DNA of 64,000 bases from Abyssibacter profundi (lineage in GTDB: Bacteria; Pseudomonadota; Gammaproteobacteria; Nevskiales; OUC007). The number at the start of each line of letters is the position of its first letter. The stretch's first letter is position 1. This document shows positions 28,752 through 40,065 of this stretch, piece after piece. The DNA lies in NCBI RefSeq assembly GCF_003151135.1, contig NZ_QEQK01000001.1, positions 1-64,000 on the forward strand, written 5' to 3'. Below the pieces are notes generated by a model. It did no database searches and was not told the DNA's origin. It was given only the letters and a program-made list of their open reading frames with translations. The position numbers and the translations under genes were made by a program.

Positions 28752-29318
28752 TCAGGTCTTCGGCAGCGTAACGCCGCGCTGACCCTGGTACTTGCCGCCG
28801 CGATCCATGTAGGAGACGTCGCAGATCTCGTCGGACTCGAAGAACAGCATCTGCGCCACGCCCTCGTTGGCGTAGATCTTCGCTGGCAACGGCGTGGTAT
28901 TCGAGAATTCCAGCGTCACGTGACCTTCCCACTCGGGTTCTAGCGGCGTCACGTTGACGATGATCCCGCAGCGCGCATAGGTGCTCTTGCCCAGACACAT
29001 GGTCAGGGTACTGCGCGGAATGCGGAAATACTCGATGGTCCGAGCCAGGGCAAACGAATTCGGCGGAATAATGCAGCAGTCGCCCTTGAAGTCGACAAAG
29101 CTTTTTTCGTCGAAGGCTTTGGGATCGACGATGGCGGTGTTGATATTGGTGAAGATTTTGAACTCGTCGGCACAGCGCACGTCGTAGCCATAACTGGACA
29201 CGCCATAGGACACGATGCGCTGACCGTCGACCGCCCGAACCTGGGCGTCGGCGAACGGTTCGATCATTCCCTGCTCGGCGGCCATCCGTCGAATCCAGCG
29301 ATCAGACTTGATACTCAT
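28752..29318 (-). CDS. dcd: dCTP deaminase
   Basis: Converts dCTP to dUTP, the main route to thymidylate in enterobacteria-like metabolism. 188 residues, the standard trimer subunit length. Conserved segments are [71 protein letters not shown] (with the catalytic glutamate) and the terminal [13 protein letters not shown]. It follows apbC on the same strand, a conserved pairing. Confidence 0.97.
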   Translation of the reverse strand: MSIKSDRWIRRMAAEQGMIEPFADAQVRAVDGQRIVSYGVSSYGYDVRCADEFKIFTNINTAIVDPKAFDEKSFVDFKGDCCIIPPNSFALARTIEYFRIPRSTLTMCLGKSTYARCGIIVNVTPLEPEWEGHVTLEFSNTTPLPAKIYANEGVAQMLFFESDEICDVSYMDRGGKYQGQRGVTLPKT

Positions 29319-29382
29319 CTGCTTGTGCCTGCTAATGCGTTGTTACGTGCGTTGGGTGCAACCAAGGCCTGCACGGGGCGGC

Positions 29383-30537
29383 CTAGTCGTCAACAATCTC
29401 GATTTCGGGAAACCGGCTGCCCTGCCCCTGCACGCGGCCGGCCAGGGCCGCAGCGGCGCGGCGGGCCATCGCATGATACGCCTGGGCATTCTCGGACGCC
29501 GGGTCGGCCGCGACGGTCGGTGTGCCGCCGTCCGCCGCTAACTGAATCGCCGCATCCAATGGCAGCTGGCCCAGTTCGGGCACGCCGGTGGCCTCAGCCA
29601 GGCGCCGTCCGCCGCCCTGACCGAAGATATGACTGACCTCACCGCAGTTGTTGCAGCGGTGGTAGGCCATGTTCTCCACCACGCCCAATACCGGCACATG
29701 CACCTTGCGGAACATCTCCAGGCCCTTCCGCGCATCGAGCAGCGCAATATCCTGTGGTGTGGTGACGATGACCGCACCGCTCACCGGGATGCGCTGGACC
29801 AGCGATAGCTGGGTATCGCCCGTGCCGGGCGGCAAGTCGATCACCAGGTAGTCCAGCTCGGGCCAGCGCGTCTCCGTGAGCAGTTGCTGTAGCGCCTGCG
29901 TCACCATCGGTCCGCGCCAAATCGTCGGCTCCGTGGCATCGATGAGATAACCGATGGACATGGTCGCCAGACCATGCGCCGGCACCGGCAGCATCGATTT
30001 GCCGTCAGGTGACTGCGGCCGGGCACTCGTGCCCATCATCCGTGGCTGGCTGGGCCCGTAGATATCCGCATCCAGCAAACCGACGCGGGCTCCGTCCTGC
30101 TGCAAGGCCAGCGCCAGATTGGCCGACACCGTGGACTTGCCCACGCCGCCTTTGCCGGAGGCCACGGCCAGAATATTCCGGATATTCGGTAGAGGACGCA
30201 GATTCTGCTGAACGGCGTGCACGCCGATTTCGATGTCCAGCGACACCGCGACCGGATGCCCGGTGGCCTGGGCGCAACGGGCTCGTAATCGCTCGAGCAG
30301 GCCAGCCTGCTCGTCGCCCAGATAAAAGCCCAGGACCAGTTCGACGCGTCGGTCCTCGAGCTTACGGATGGCACCGGCGGAGACCCAGTCGGTGTCCAGA
30401 TAGGGAATCAGTTCATCCGCAAGTGCGGCGCGCAATGCATCAGTCGAAGTGGAAATCGTGCGTGCTCCAGCCAGCGCCCCGAGGTGGGGACAGGGGCGCG
30501 CGAGTGTATCACCGCGACCGCCGATGCTGGCCCGCAT
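29383..30537 (-). CDS. apbC: Iron-sulfur cluster carrier ApbC/Mrp
   Basis: A P-loop ATPase that binds and transfers Fe-S clusters. The N-terminal MIP18-like domain (about residues 32-105) is followed by the deviant Walker A SGKGGVGKSTVSANLA, the DADIYGPSQPRMMG switch and the cluster-binding CNNC motif. The coordinates use the only upstream ATG (30537), but homology begins near residue 29. No ATG or GTG fits between; an ATT at 30456 has GGAG eight bases upstream and a TTG lies at 30429, so the true start may be one of these. Confidence 0.93.
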   Translation of the reverse strand: MRASIGGRGDTLARPCPHLGALAGARTISTSTDALRAALADELIPYLDTDWVSAGAIRKLEDRRVELVLGFYLGDEQAGLLERLRARCAQATGHPVAVSLDIEIGVHAVQQNLRPLPNIRNILAVASGKGGVGKSTVSANLALALQQDGARVGLLDADIYGPSQPRMMGTSARPQSPDGKSMLPVPAHGLATMSIGYLIDATEPTIWRGPMVTQALQQLLTETRWPELDYLVIDLPPGTGDTQLSLVQRIPVSGAVIVTTPQDIALLDARKGLEMFRKVHVPVLGVVENMAYHRCNNCGEVSHIFGQGGGRRLAEATGVPELGQLPLDAAIQLAADGGTPTVAADPASENAQAYHAMARRAAAALAGRVQGQGSRFPEIEIVDD

Positions 30538-30644
30538 CGCGATGATTCCCGCACACGGTCAGGTAGACTCCTGCGCATGCCAAGGATGGTCACCCGAACA
30601 AACAATCAGCGCATCACCCCACCTGATCCGAGCCATCACCGGAC

Positions 30645-32063
30645 ATGATTCGCTTTCGCCCGCGATCGATGCTGACGCTGGTCGCCACCGGTTACCTGCT
30701 GGTGGCGATGCCACTGATGATCTCCATTCCCGTCGCCTATCGATCGGTGGGCGAACTCACCCGGCAATCCCAACGCCTGGTCGCCGACACGGCCTCGCTG
30801 GTCGACCTGGGCGCGGCCCTGGGGGACCAGATCAGTTCATTGGATCGAGCGGCACGCCAGTACGCCATCCTGCAAGATCCCGAGGGCTTGACCGTGGTGG
30901 AGAATCGGGTCGACACGGTCGAAACCACCCTGGATGCGCTAGGCCTGTTCCCGGATGCGGTTCCGATGACGCCCTTGCTGGCCATCCGCCAGACCGTGTT
31001 GTCGTTGCCCCAGCGCCTGGAAGGCGGCTTGCCGGACGCCAAACCGGCGCTGGCCGACATCGGCAACCTGGACCTGCACCGTCGCGAAGTGATTCAGGAG
31101 ATCAACACCTACGTCGACCAGGAGGTCCGGGCGGTCAACCAGCAGGCAGACCGGGCGCGCCGGCAGCTGGCGTTGCCGACGGTGGCACTCATCCCTGCGT
31201 CCATCGCGCTGGCCATCATTTTCACGTACTTAACGGTTCGGCCGATCCGCCAGTTTTCGCTGGCCATCCGCCGCATGGGCCGGGGGCGCCTGGATCAGCC
31301 GGTCGAAGTCGAAGGCCCGGCAGAACTGGTGGAACTCGGCCATCAGCTCGACTGGATGCGTCAGCAACTGCTGGCGATGGAGCAGGAGAAAGACCGCTTT
31401 CTCCAGCATATGTCCCACGAACTGAAGACGCCGCTGGCCAGCTTTGTCGAGGGATTGGCGCTGTTGCGAGAGGGGGTCACGGGTGAGCCGACGCCCCAGC
31501 AGCGCGAAGTGCTGGACATTCTCTCGGTCAGCGCAGACCAGCTCAAACGCCTGATCGAAAACCTGCTCAAATTCCATGCCTGGGCGGACGCGACCCAAAC
31601 ACCCGAGATGGAGCCCATCCGGCTACGCGGCCTGGTCGACAAGGTGTTGATGGGGCACCGCCTGTCCGCACGTGCCAGCCAGCTCAAGGTGCTGAACGAA
31701 ACCCGCGACATCACAATTATCGGGCATGTGGACAGCCTTCAACTCGCGATCAGCAATCTGGTCTCCAACGCCATCAAGTATTCGCCAGAGGCCGGCGAGA
31801 TCATCGTCCGTGGAGACGACAGCGAAGACGCCTGGTGGCTGTCGGTCGAAGACGCGGGGCCTGGGGTCGCCGTGGCCGAGCGCGACTCGATTTTCGAGCC
31901 CTTTGTCCAGGGCTCCGGCAGTGGCCATGGTCCCTTGGCTGGCAGTGGCATCGGGCTGGCGGTGGTCGCAACCTGCATGCGTAGGCATGGGGGAATTGTC
32001 CACGTAGACTCCAGCCCCAATGGCGGGGCCTTGTTCACCCTGCAGGCACCAAAAACACTATGA
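30645..32063 (+). CDS. glrK: Sensor histidine kinase, GlrK/QseE type
   Basis: Inner-membrane sensor of an envelope-stress two-component system. 472 residues: TM1 at about 11-31, a periplasmic helical domain to 174, TM2 at about 178-198, a HAMP linker, then HisKA with phosphoacceptor His258 (MSHELKTPLA) and an HATPase domain with N-box LVSNAIKYSP and G-boxes DAGPGV and GSGIGLAVV. It overlaps the QseG-like lipoprotein gene by four bases, and the regulator gene follows, reproducing the glrK-qseG-glrR operon. Confidence 0.9.
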   Translation: MIRFRPRSMLTLVATGYLLVAMPLMISIPVAYRSVGELTRQSQRLVADTASLVDLGAALGDQISSLDRAARQYAILQDPEGLTVVENRVDTVETTLDALGLFPDAVPMTPLLAIRQTVLSLPQRLEGGLPDAKPALADIGNLDLHRREVIQEINTYVDQEVRAVNQQADRARRQLALPTVALIPASIALAIIFTYLTVRPIRQFSLAIRRMGRGRLDQPVEVEGPAELVELGHQLDWMRQQLLAMEQEKDRFLQHMSHELKTPLASFVEGLALLREGVTGEPTPQQREVLDILSVSADQLKRLIENLLKFHAWADATQTPEMEPIRLRGLVDKVLMGHRLSARASQLKVLNETRDITIIGHVDSLQLAISNLVSNAIKYSPEAGEIIVRGDDSEDAWWLSVEDAGPGVAVAERDSIFEPFVQGSGSGHGPLAGSGIGLAVVATCMRRHGGIVHVDSSPNGGALFTLQAPKTL

Positions 32064-32602
32064 ACGCCGCACGTACTCTCGTCATGCCCTTGATGGGCCT
32101 GGTCCTGGCCGGGTGCCAGTTGCTGCCCGCGGGACCCGCAGGTGTAACACCGGAAACGGCAGCCGCGGATCCGGCGCCCACGGTCTGCCCTGGCCTCCCG
32201 GCCTTCGCGGCCACGGTCGCTGACTACACAGCGCTGGAGTTGCAGACAGCCACCGAAGGCCTGAGCCAATCCGACATGGGCGCCGCGGGGGCCTGCGACC
32301 AGGCTCGGCTCGCCTTGCTACAGGCACGCCCCGGCCATGGCGGCTTTGCCCCTGAAGCAGCTGAGCAGCAGTTTGCACAGCTGTTGGATGGCCCGACCGA
32401 ACTGGATCGCTGGACGCGCCGTTTCCTGATTTCCAGCCGCGACACACTCGCCGCCTGGATGGAACAACACCGCGCGCTGAAAGAGCGTCTGCTGGTGCTG
32501 GAGCAAACCGTCGACACCCGTGAACGAACCATCCGCGAAATGCAGGATCAAATCGACGCGCTCACATCCATCGAGCGCTCAACCGACCGAGGATTCGACT
32601 AG
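32060..32602 (+). CDS. QseG-like lipoprotein of the GlrKR operon
   Basis: A 180-residue outer-membrane lipoprotein (signal TLVMPLMGLVLAGC, lipobox LAGC). The middle has a conserved cysteine pair, and the C-terminal 50 residues form a coiled coil (KERLLVLEQTVDTRERTIREMQDQIDAL). In enterobacteria the gene in this position, qseG (yfhG), activates the sensor kinase from the periplasm. Sequence similarity is weak, so the assignment rests on position, size and topology. It overlaps glrK and directly abuts glrR. Confidence 0.75.
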   Translation: MNAARTLVMPLMGLVLAGCQLLPAGPAGVTPETAAADPAPTVCPGLPAFAATVADYTALELQTATEGLSQSDMGAAGACDQARLALLQARPGHGGFAPEAAEQQFAQLLDGPTELDRWTRRFLISSRDTLAAWMEQHRALKERLLVLEQTVDTRERTIREMQDQIDALTSIERSTDRGFD

Positions 32603-33921
<1,319 letters not shown>

Positions 33922-33925
<4 letters not shown>

Positions 33926-34890
33926 TCGCTGCGGCGTGGCTGCTCGGCGCAGCGGCCGTGGGGTTTCCGCCCAGCATCGGGCAGCCAGTGGAGCGCATCG
34001 TCACCGCCGAGGACACCATTATCGACATGGCTCGGCGGTACCGCGTCGGGTTTACCGAGATCCGCCAGGCCAATCCGGGCATCGACCCCTGGCTGCCCGG
34101 CGAAGGTCGGACCGTTATCCTGCCGGCCCAGCATCTGCTCCCCCGTTGGCTGGAGCCCGACCCGGACGCGGGCGAGACCCGGATTCTGATCAACGTCGCC
34201 GAGATGCGCCTGTATGTCCTGTTCGCGGACCCGGCAACCCCGGAGCGTGGCCGGGTCGTCAGCTTCCCGATTAGCGTCGGCCGACAGGACTGGCGCACCC
34301 CGCTGGGAACGACACAGATCACCCAGCGCATCAAGGATCCGACCTGGACCCCGCCGCAGTCCATCCGCGAAGAGGCGCAGGCGCGCGGAGAAACCCTGCC
34401 CGATGTCGTACCGGCGGGACCGGATAACCCGCTGGGCCAGCATGCCCTGCGACTGGCATTGCCGGGTTATCTCATCCACGGCACCAACCGACCCGCCGGC
34501 ATCGGCATGCAGGTCACACATGGTTGTATCCGCATGTACCCGGCCGACATTGCCTGGTTGTACGACAACGTCACCGTCGACACCCGCGTGGACCTGGTCA
34601 ATCAGCCATTCAAGTTCCGCTGGATCGGCGAGACCTTATGGCTGGAAGCGCACGCAGCCTGGGTGCCCGGCGCACCGGACCAGCAGTCGCTGGAACCACT
34701 GGACGCCGCACTGGCGGTGGCGCTGGAGGAGCGGCCGGGCGCCGTGGTCGACCTGGACCGGGTTCGCGAGATCGCCGCCTCGGCCGTGGGCATGCCGGAA
34801 ATCGTTCCGCTGCTGGCCCACCCTGAACAGCTGGCACCCGCGCCGCACGCACCCACCACTCACACAGAGTCAGCGGACGACCCCGCATAA
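33922..34890 (+). CDS. L,D-transpeptidase (YkuD domain)
   Basis: Exported enzyme that forms 3-3 peptidoglycan cross-links or anchors lipoproteins to peptidoglycan. 322 residues. A short hydrophobic N-terminus is followed by a LysM-like segment (TAEDTIIDMARRYRVGFTEIRQAN) and the YkuD domain. The catalytic signature is HGTNRPAGIG...VTHGCIRMYPAD, with the nucleophilic cysteine in THGCIR. It sits within the glrKR operon, so control by GlrR-linked envelope stress is plausible, and Lpp-like targets are encoded nearby. A hairpin terminator follows. Confidence 0.93.
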
Positions 34891-34892
34891 GA

Positions 34893-34914
34893 AAGGCGGC
34901 CCGAAGGCCGCCTT
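34893..34914 (+). terminator. Hairpin terminator after the glrKR-ldt operon
   Basis: AAGGCGGCC and GGCCGCCTT form a perfect 9-base stem around CGAA, two bases after the transpeptidase stop codon. No strong T-run follows (TTGATTCG), so termination may be Rho-assisted. Confidence 0.65.
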
Positions 34915-35016
34915 GATTCGTCCAGGCATCCAAAACCTGCGAGTGCTAAAACTCGCCGGCTTGCGGGGAGGGGGGGAGTGGCATATGGACACGAGGACGA
35001 AACACGGTTAGACCCT

Positions 35017-35514
35017 TCAGGACCGAGACCCGTCGAAAGGACGGCTGGCCGACCAAGGGTCGGATGATTGTTCACCTAGCAGCAGGCGAAGCGCGCTAAT
35101 GGCGCCACGCCCAACCAGCCAGATGACGAGCGCCGCAAGCAATAAGTCGGTCCAGATGCGGGCACCCAACACCTCGACACGAGGCAGTAGGCCATCGAAG
35201 GGGCGAGCCAGCGGCTCTGCGGCCAGCGTCACCCATTCCAACAGGCCGCCGACCTCATCCGGATGCAGCGCGTGGATGACCACGGATGTGAGCAACAGCG
35301 CGCAACTCACCCAGACGAACACCTGAACCAAGGCCTCTAGCGAACGCCGAAGATGCTCCCGGCGCGCTGCACGAATCGCCGCACGGAGCTGCTGGCGCTG
35401 CGCTGGCGAGTGCCGCGTCGCACCGCGGCGCCATGCGTGCTCAGCCGCTCGGCCTGCGCCCTCGCGCAACTCGGCGTCTGCTGCCTGGGCCATGGATTGC
35501 TTGCGAACAGCCAT
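35017..35514 (-). CDS. Hypothetical membrane protein with two transmembrane helices
   Basis: I do not recognise the family. The 165-residue protein has an Arg/Ala-rich cytoplasmic N-terminus (about 55 residues, many basic), a first membrane segment ALVQVFVWVSCALLLTSVVI, an intervening loop of about 35 residues, and a second segment WTDLLLAALVIWLVGRG near residues 120-138. It starts at ATG 35514, three bases after the stop codon of the outer-membrane barrel gene, so it is in the same transcript. A role linked to the envelope is inferred only from neighbours. Confidence 0.65.
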   Translation of the reverse strand: MAVRKQSMAQAADAELREGAGRAAEHAWRRGATRHSPAQRQQLRAAIRAARREHLRRSLEALVQVFVWVSCALLLTSVVIHALHPDEVGGLLEWVTLAAEPLARPFDGLLPRVEVLGARIWTDLLLAALVIWLVGRGAISALRLLLGEQSSDPWSASRPFDGSRS

Positions 35515-35517
35515 CAA

Positions 35518-36054
35518 TCAGAACTCGAAGCGAGCCCCGGCCGACACGGTGTCCGCATCGTCGGCAAATTCCATGGCTGCCTGTAGTTTTACGGCGGGTG
35601 TCAGGCCGTATCGTCCGGCCACACGTAGTGCCGTATCGCCGTCATCGTAGAGATCGACATAGCGCAGCCCTGGCGAGAGTTCCAGGCGAGTGTCGGGGAC
35701 CAGCCAGCGCAGATCTGCACGCAGCCCAATCCCGGTGTCATCGCTGTTGCCGATTTCCACCGATTCGAACGAAGCACCTGCGACCAGATCCAGTCCCGGT
35801 TGCAGATTGTGATTCAACGCAAGCCCAGCGGTGAGCCGTTCCAACTCGTCCTGATCCGAAATCTGACCGAACAGGTGCAAATCCGGACTCACTGCGGCGG
35901 CCCCGCCAATACCGAAACCGTCATAGTCCTCACCGAAATCGGGGTCGGTGTTCAGATACAGCGCATCGATATACGTGTAGTTATGTGCCATTGCGGTGGC
36001 CGAGCAGCCGAGTGCCGCGATACCGGCCAGTTTGGCGAATCCCTTAGTTGTCAT
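35518..36054 (-). CDS. Small outer-membrane beta-barrel protein
   Basis: A 178-residue exported protein (signal peptide FAKLAGIAALGCSATAMA). Alternating hydrophobic patterns and repeated acidic turns, ending in a terminal phenylalanine (SAGARFEF), indicate an eight-stranded outer-membrane barrel. The pattern YIDALYLNTDPDF...GFGIGGAAAVSPDLHLFGQ resembles Ax21/OmpA-like barrels of gammaproteobacteria. Its function is unknown. It precedes the two-helix membrane gene. Confidence 0.7.
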   Translation of the reverse strand: MTTKGFAKLAGIAALGCSATAMAHNYTYIDALYLNTDPDFGEDYDGFGIGGAAAVSPDLHLFGQISDQDELERLTAGLALNHNLQPGLDLVAGASFESVEIGNSDDTGIGLRADLRWLVPDTRLELSPGLRYVDLYDDGDTALRVAGRYGLTPAVKLQAAMEFADDADTVSAGARFEF

Positions 36055-36086
36055 TCGTCGCTTCCTTGTCTCGTGAGCTTTGTGCC

Positions 36087-36118
36087 GAAAACCCCCGGCC
36101 GAGCCGTGCCGGCCGGGG
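36087..36118 (-). terminator. Terminator of the Lpp-like lipoprotein gene
   Basis: On the minus strand CCCCGGCC (36111-36118) pairs with GGCCGGGG (36093-36100) and is followed by GGTTTTCGG. It lies 13 bases after the stop codon of the alanine-rich lipoprotein gene. The stem is strong, the T-run short. Confidence 0.6.
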
Positions 36119-36130
36119 CAACCATCGGTC

Positions 36131-36430
36131 TTATTTCTGCATGGACTTTTCGAACATGCGGTTCATGCGCTCGGTGTTGGCCTTACAGCACTGTTCGGCT
36201 GCGTTGGCCGCCTCTTCTGCACGTGTGGCCCGAGCGTTGGCTTCAGATGCCGTCGATTGCGCGGCCGTGGCCTTGCGCTCAGCGGCATTGGCCGATTGCT
36301 GTGCCGCGGCCGCGTCCTGCGCCGCTTGCTCAGCCATGGCACGCACCTCTTCCAAATCACCCGTCGTCACGCACCCCGAGGCACCAATGGCCAGCAGGCA
36401 GGCCGCCCCGAACATGGCGAACTTTTTCAT
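36131..36430 (-). CDS. Lpp/OprI-like alanine-zipper lipoprotein
   Basis: A 99-residue lipoprotein with signal peptide KKFAMFGAACLLAIGASGC. The mature part is a continuous alanine-rich helix with heptad repeats (AEQAAQDAAAAQQSANAAERKA and following), the alanine-zipper trimer design of murein lipoproteins. It ends in MFEKSMQK, a C-terminal lysine that could be the site attached to peptidoglycan by an L,D-transpeptidase, as in Lpp. Such a transpeptidase is encoded about 1.2 kb away. An unusual CC pair occurs in the helix. A GAAGGGA ribosome binding site precedes ATG 36430. Confidence 0.82.
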   Translation of the reverse strand: MKKFAMFGAACLLAIGASGCVTTGDLEEVRAMAEQAAQDAAAAQQSANAAERKATAAQSTASEANARATRAEEAANAAEQCCKANTERMNRMFEKSMQK

Positions 36431-36517
36431 CGTTGTTCCCTTCACTGTCTTACTCCTGATTGAAATGCTTGGCCGCGATACGTCGCCGGTCCACACCGAC
36501 GCGCATGGCGACGGTTG

Positions 36518-37006
36518 TTAGATGTGGACCAGTTGATCGCCGGACACGCGAACGTCGTCGCCCACGCTGAAGCCGGTCGCAGATGCGAGATTCACGGTCT
36601 GTGTTCCACCGCTTTCCATGTCGATGGTCACTTTGTAGATCGTGCTGCCGTTGCGGTTTTTCTCGACTTCGTTGCCGGCTACAGCCCCGCCGACGGCACC
36701 GGCAGCCGTTGCGGCGTCGTTACCTGAACCGCTACCGAACTGATGACCAACCACGCCACCGATGATGGCGCCGGCCACCGCTCCAGCGCCGGAGGCTTCG
36801 CCTTCGACCTCGACGGGCGTGATGGCGGTGATCGTCCCGCAGCGTTCACAGGCTTGCGCCGCGGCCACCTGGGTCGTCGCATCGTCTGCCTCGGCTGAAT
36901 CGGTTCCCACCACATCGCCACAGGCCTGGAGGCTGGCCGCGCAGGCGGCAACGGCCCCTGCTGCAATCCAACGATTCAAAGCTGTCCCGTTCTTTGACTG
37001 ATTCAT
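36518..37006 (-). CDS. Glycine-zipper outer-membrane lipoprotein (SlyB/Pcp-like)
   Basis: A 162-residue lipoprotein. ATG 37006, with AGGGAAAA before it, gives a signal peptide ending in SLQAC. The mature part has the ACERCGTITAITPVEVEG segment typical of SlyB-like proteins. A double glycine-zipper follows (AVAGAIIGGVVGHQFGSGSG, then AAGAVGGAVAGNEVEK) that probably inserts in the outer membrane, and a beta-rich tail ending in DQLVHI. It is usually linked to envelope integrity. It is the most upstream member of the minus-strand envelope gene group. Confidence 0.87.
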   Translation of the reverse strand: MNQSKNGTALNRWIAAGAVAACAASLQACGDVVGTDSAEADDATTQVAAAQACERCGTITAITPVEVEGEASGAGAVAGAIIGGVVGHQFGSGSGNDAATAAGAVGGAVAGNEVEKNRNGSTIYKVTIDMESGGTQTVNLASATGFSVGDDVRVSGDQLVHI

Positions 37007-37408
37007 GGTTTTCCCTTGCTTTCGATGAACTGAGTGCGTCGCGGAACCCGCGTCAGGCAGGTGCAATCGCGCCGCATGCCAGTTCTTTTGCCAGGGTCAT
37101 GCCATCTGATTTTTGTTCTTAATAAACAGCAACTTGCGCTGCACTAAGCCAGCACGCCCGCCAAAGAAGCCTCGCCAAGACCCATATTCCGTCGCTCGCT
37201 GACGACAAACGGATTTTCCTTGCCTATTTTTTACATATAAAACAAAAGCTTACGATGTATCGGATCAGCGACAACATCAGACTGACGTCAGCATCGACAT
37301 GCAGCGGCCGGGGTTCAACTCAGGCATGCACGCTCCGCGCTTCCCCCGCAGAGGCGCAGAGGGGCTGTGGCATAATCCGCCGCCCTTTGATCCGGAGATT
37401 TCTGGGCC
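37007..37408. promoter_or_regulatory. 402-bp divergent intergenic region upstream of metG
   Basis: This gap must hold the promoters of metG (plus) and the glycine-zipper lipoprotein (minus). It contains an AT-rich tract at about 37212-37255 (with TTTTTTACATATAAAAC) and a perfect 10-base palindrome CTGACGTCAG at 37282-37291. No clear -35/-10 pair was identified. Nothing resembling a riboswitch or small RNA was recognised. Confidence 0.4.
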
Positions 37409-39418
37409 ATGTCCCGCACTCTGTTCGTCACCAGCGCACTGCCCTACGCCAATGGACCGATTCATCTCGGCCACATGGTGGAACACGTCCAAAGTGATAC
37501 CTGGGTGCGCTATCAGCGAATGGCGGGGCACCGCGTCATTTATTGCTGCGCGGACGACGCCCATGGCTCGGGGATCATGCTTAAGGCAGAGGCCGAGGGC
37601 ATCACACCGGAAGAGCTGATCGGTCGATTCAAGAACGAACACCTGCGTGATTTCGTCGACTTCGGCGTGGAGTACGACAACTACCACTCCACCCATTCCG
37701 ACGAGAATGCGGAACTGGCGGCGCTGATCTTCAACCGGCTTCAGGACGCCGGGCTTATTGATGCACGTGACGTGGAGCAGGCCTATGACGCCAAGCGCGG
37801 CATGTTCCTGCCCGATCGCTTCATCAAGGGAACCTGCCCCAGCTGCAAGACGCCAGATCAGTACGGGGACAACTGCGAGGCCTGTGGTGCAACCTACCGG
37901 CCGACGGATCTGATTGACCCGGTGTCGGTGGTCTCCGGCGAGACCCCAGTACAGAAATCCTCGGAGCACTTCTTTTTCCGGCTGCCGACCATGGAGACCT
38001 ATCTGCGCGAGTTCCTGGACTCCGGCGTGGTGCAGGATTCCGTGGCACCCAAACTGGCTGAGTGGTTCAAGGCCGGGCTGAAAGACTGGGATATCTCCCG
38101 AGACGCACCCTACTTCGGCTTCGAGATTCCAGGCGCGCCAGGCAAGTATTTCTATGTCTGGGTGGACGCCCCGGTGGGGTATATGGCCAGTCTGAAGCAC
38201 CTGGCCGCGCGCGATCCGGAGATTGACTTTGACGCCATCTGGTCCAAGGACTCAGAGGCCGAGGTCTATCATTTCATCGGCAAGGACATTATCTACTTTC
38301 ATGCCCTGTTCTGGCCGGCCATGCTGGAGGCCGCCGGCTTTCGCTCGCCAACCGGCGTGTTCGCGCACGGCATGATCACCCTGAACGGGGAGAAGATGTC
38401 CAAGTCGCGCGGCACGTTCATCACGGCCCGCACCTGGCTGGACCACCTGCCCGCCGAACCGTTGCGCTATTTCTACGCCTCGCGGATTACCGGCTCCATT
38501 GAAGACATGGACCTGGGCCTGCAGGACTTCATGCAGATCGTCAATGCCGACCTGGTGGGCAAGTACGTCAACATTGCGAGCCGGACGGCGAATTTCATCA
38601 CCAAGCGTTTCGGCGGGGTGCTGGGCGATGCGGTCGACCAGGCCGTGCTGGAGCGGGTAACGGCCGTCGCAGACGACATTGCAGCGGCCTACGACGCACG
38701 CAATTTCGCCAAGGCCACGCGGTTGGCCATGGCGGCGGCCGATGCGGTCAACGCCTATATCGCCGAGCAGCAGCCCTGGGTCATCGCCAAAGACCCAGAA
38801 CGCGGCGCCGATCTGCAGCGGGTGTGCACCACGGCATTGACGGCATTCCGTGATCTCACGGTTTACCTCAAGCCCGTACTGCCGACAATGGCAGCCAAGG
38901 TCGAGGCTTTTCTTAATCTATCGCCCCTGCAGTGGTCGGCCTTGGGTCAGCCGCTGCACGGCCAGTCCATCAATAAGTTCAAGCCCCTGATGACACGCAT
39001 CGAGGAAAAACAGGTCACCGCCATGCAAGACGCCGCCAAGGAGATGGCAGCCGCCGCGAAAACACCCGCCAAAGCCGCCCCGACGCAGGACGACGTGATC
39101 GGCATCGACGACTTCATGAAGGTGGATCTGCGCGTGGCACGCGTGGCCGACGTGCAACCGGTCGAGGGCGCCGACAAGCTGCTGCAATTGACGCTGGATG
39201 TCGGGGAACTGGGCACCCGCAATGTCTTTGCCGGTATCAAGTCGGCCTACGAGCCAGAGCAGCTCAAGGACAAGCTGGTCGTGGTGGTCGCCAACCTGGC
39301 ACCACGCAAGATGCGTTTCGGCGTGTCCGAAGGCATGGTCATCGCAGCGGGCAATGATCAGGGCATTTACGTGATCAGCCCTGATTCAGGTGCGACACCC
39401 GGCTCCCGGGTGAAGTAG
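37409..39418 (+). CDS. metG: Methionyl-tRNA synthetase
   Basis: Charges tRNA-Met. 669 residues, the long dimeric form. The HIGH motif is HLGHM near residue 24. The zinc knuckle has CPSC and CEAC pairs (about residues 146-162). The KMSKS motif is intact (EKMSKSRGT) near residue 330. A C-terminal EMAP-like tRNA-binding domain begins around residue 570 ([14 protein letters not shown]). In many relatives metG directly neighbours apbC; here about 7 kb of envelope genes separates them. The rnf operon follows 68 bases downstream. Confidence 0.97.
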   Translation: MSRTLFVTSALPYANGPIHLGHMVEHVQSDTWVRYQRMAGHRVIYCCADDAHGSGIMLKAEAEGITPEELIGRFKNEHLRDFVDFGVEYDNYHSTHSDENAELAALIFNRLQDAGLIDARDVEQAYDAKRGMFLPDRFIKGTCPSCKTPDQYGDNCEACGATYRPTDLIDPVSVVSGETPVQKSSEHFFFRLPTMETYLREFLDSGVVQDSVAPKLAEWFKAGLKDWDISRDAPYFGFEIPGAPGKYFYVWVDAPVGYMASLKHLAARDPEIDFDAIWSKDSEAEVYHFIGKDIIYFHALFWPAMLEAAGFRSPTGVFAHGMITLNGEKMSKSRGTFITARTWLDHLPAEPLRYFYASRITGSIEDMDLGLQDFMQIVNADLVGKYVNIASRTANFITKRFGGVLGDAVDQAVLERVTAVADDIAAAYDARNFAKATRLAMAAADAVNAYIAEQQPWVIAKDPERGADLQRVCTTALTAFRDLTVYLKPVLPTMAAKVEAFLNLSPLQWSALGQPLHGQSINKFKPLMTRIEEKQVTAMQDAAKEMAAAAKTPAKAAPTQDDVIGIDDFMKVDLRVARVADVQPVEGADKLLQLTLDVGELGTRNVFAGIKSAYEPEQLKDKLVVVVANLAPRKMRFGVSEGMVIAAGNDQGIYVISPDSGATPGSRVK

Positions 39419-39486
39419 CCTCGTGGAAGGCTGGCCCGAAGGGCCGGCACTCCAGGCCGCGTACCGCATTAAGAGTCCAGCGCCCC

Positions 39487-40062
39487 ATGCATGACTATCT
39501 GCTCATCCTGGTTGGCACCGTATTGGTCAACAACTTCGTGTTGGTCCAGTTCCTTGGCCTGTGCCCGTTCATGGGCGTGTCCAACAAGTTGTCGGCCTCG
39601 ATCGGCATGGCCGGCGCCACCACGTTTGTGCTGACGCTCTCGGCCATTAGCGCGTACCTGGTCGAAACCTACCTGCTCGATCCGCTGGGACTGGGCTATC
39701 TGCGCACCATTAGTTTCATTCTGGTCATCGCGGCGGTCGTGCAGTTCACCGAGATGGTCGTGCGCAAGTCCAGCCCCCTGCTGTACGAAGTCCTGGGCAT
39801 TTACCTGCCGCTCATCACCACCAACTGTGCGGTGCTCGGCGTGGCACTGCTGAATGTTCGGCAAGCCAACGGGTTCATCGAATCGGCACTGTATGGATTT
39901 GGCGCAGCGGCCGGATTCTCCGTGGTCATGATTCTGTTCTCCTCAATCCGCGAACGACTGGCCGTGGCAGATGTCCCCGAGGCCTTCAAGGGCGCCCCCA
40001 TTGGCCTGGTCACCGCCGGCATCATGTCGCTGGCGTTCATGGGTTTCACGGGGCTGGTGTAG
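39487..40062 (+). CDS. rnfA: Rnf electron-transport complex subunit RnfA
   Basis: Integral membrane subunit of the ion-translocating ferredoxin:NAD+ oxidoreductase (Rnf/Rsx). 191 residues, six membrane helices. Family motifs include [19 protein letters not shown] near the N-terminus and [17 protein letters not shown], with the conserved cysteines that coordinate a cluster in the membrane. First gene of rnfABCDGE. A GGCCC-GAA-GGGCC-type hairpin (about 39430-39449) lies between metG and this gene. Confidence 0.96.
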   Translation: MHDYLLILVGTVLVNNFVLVQFLGLCPFMGVSNKLSASIGMAGATTFVLTLSAISAYLVETYLLDPLGLGYLRTISFILVIAAVVQFTEMVVRKSSPLLYEVLGIYLPLITTNCAVLGVALLNVRQANGFIESALYGFGAAAGFSVVMILFSSIRERLAVADVPEAFKGAPIGLVTAGIMSLAFMGFTGLV

Positions 40063-40065
40063 GCG

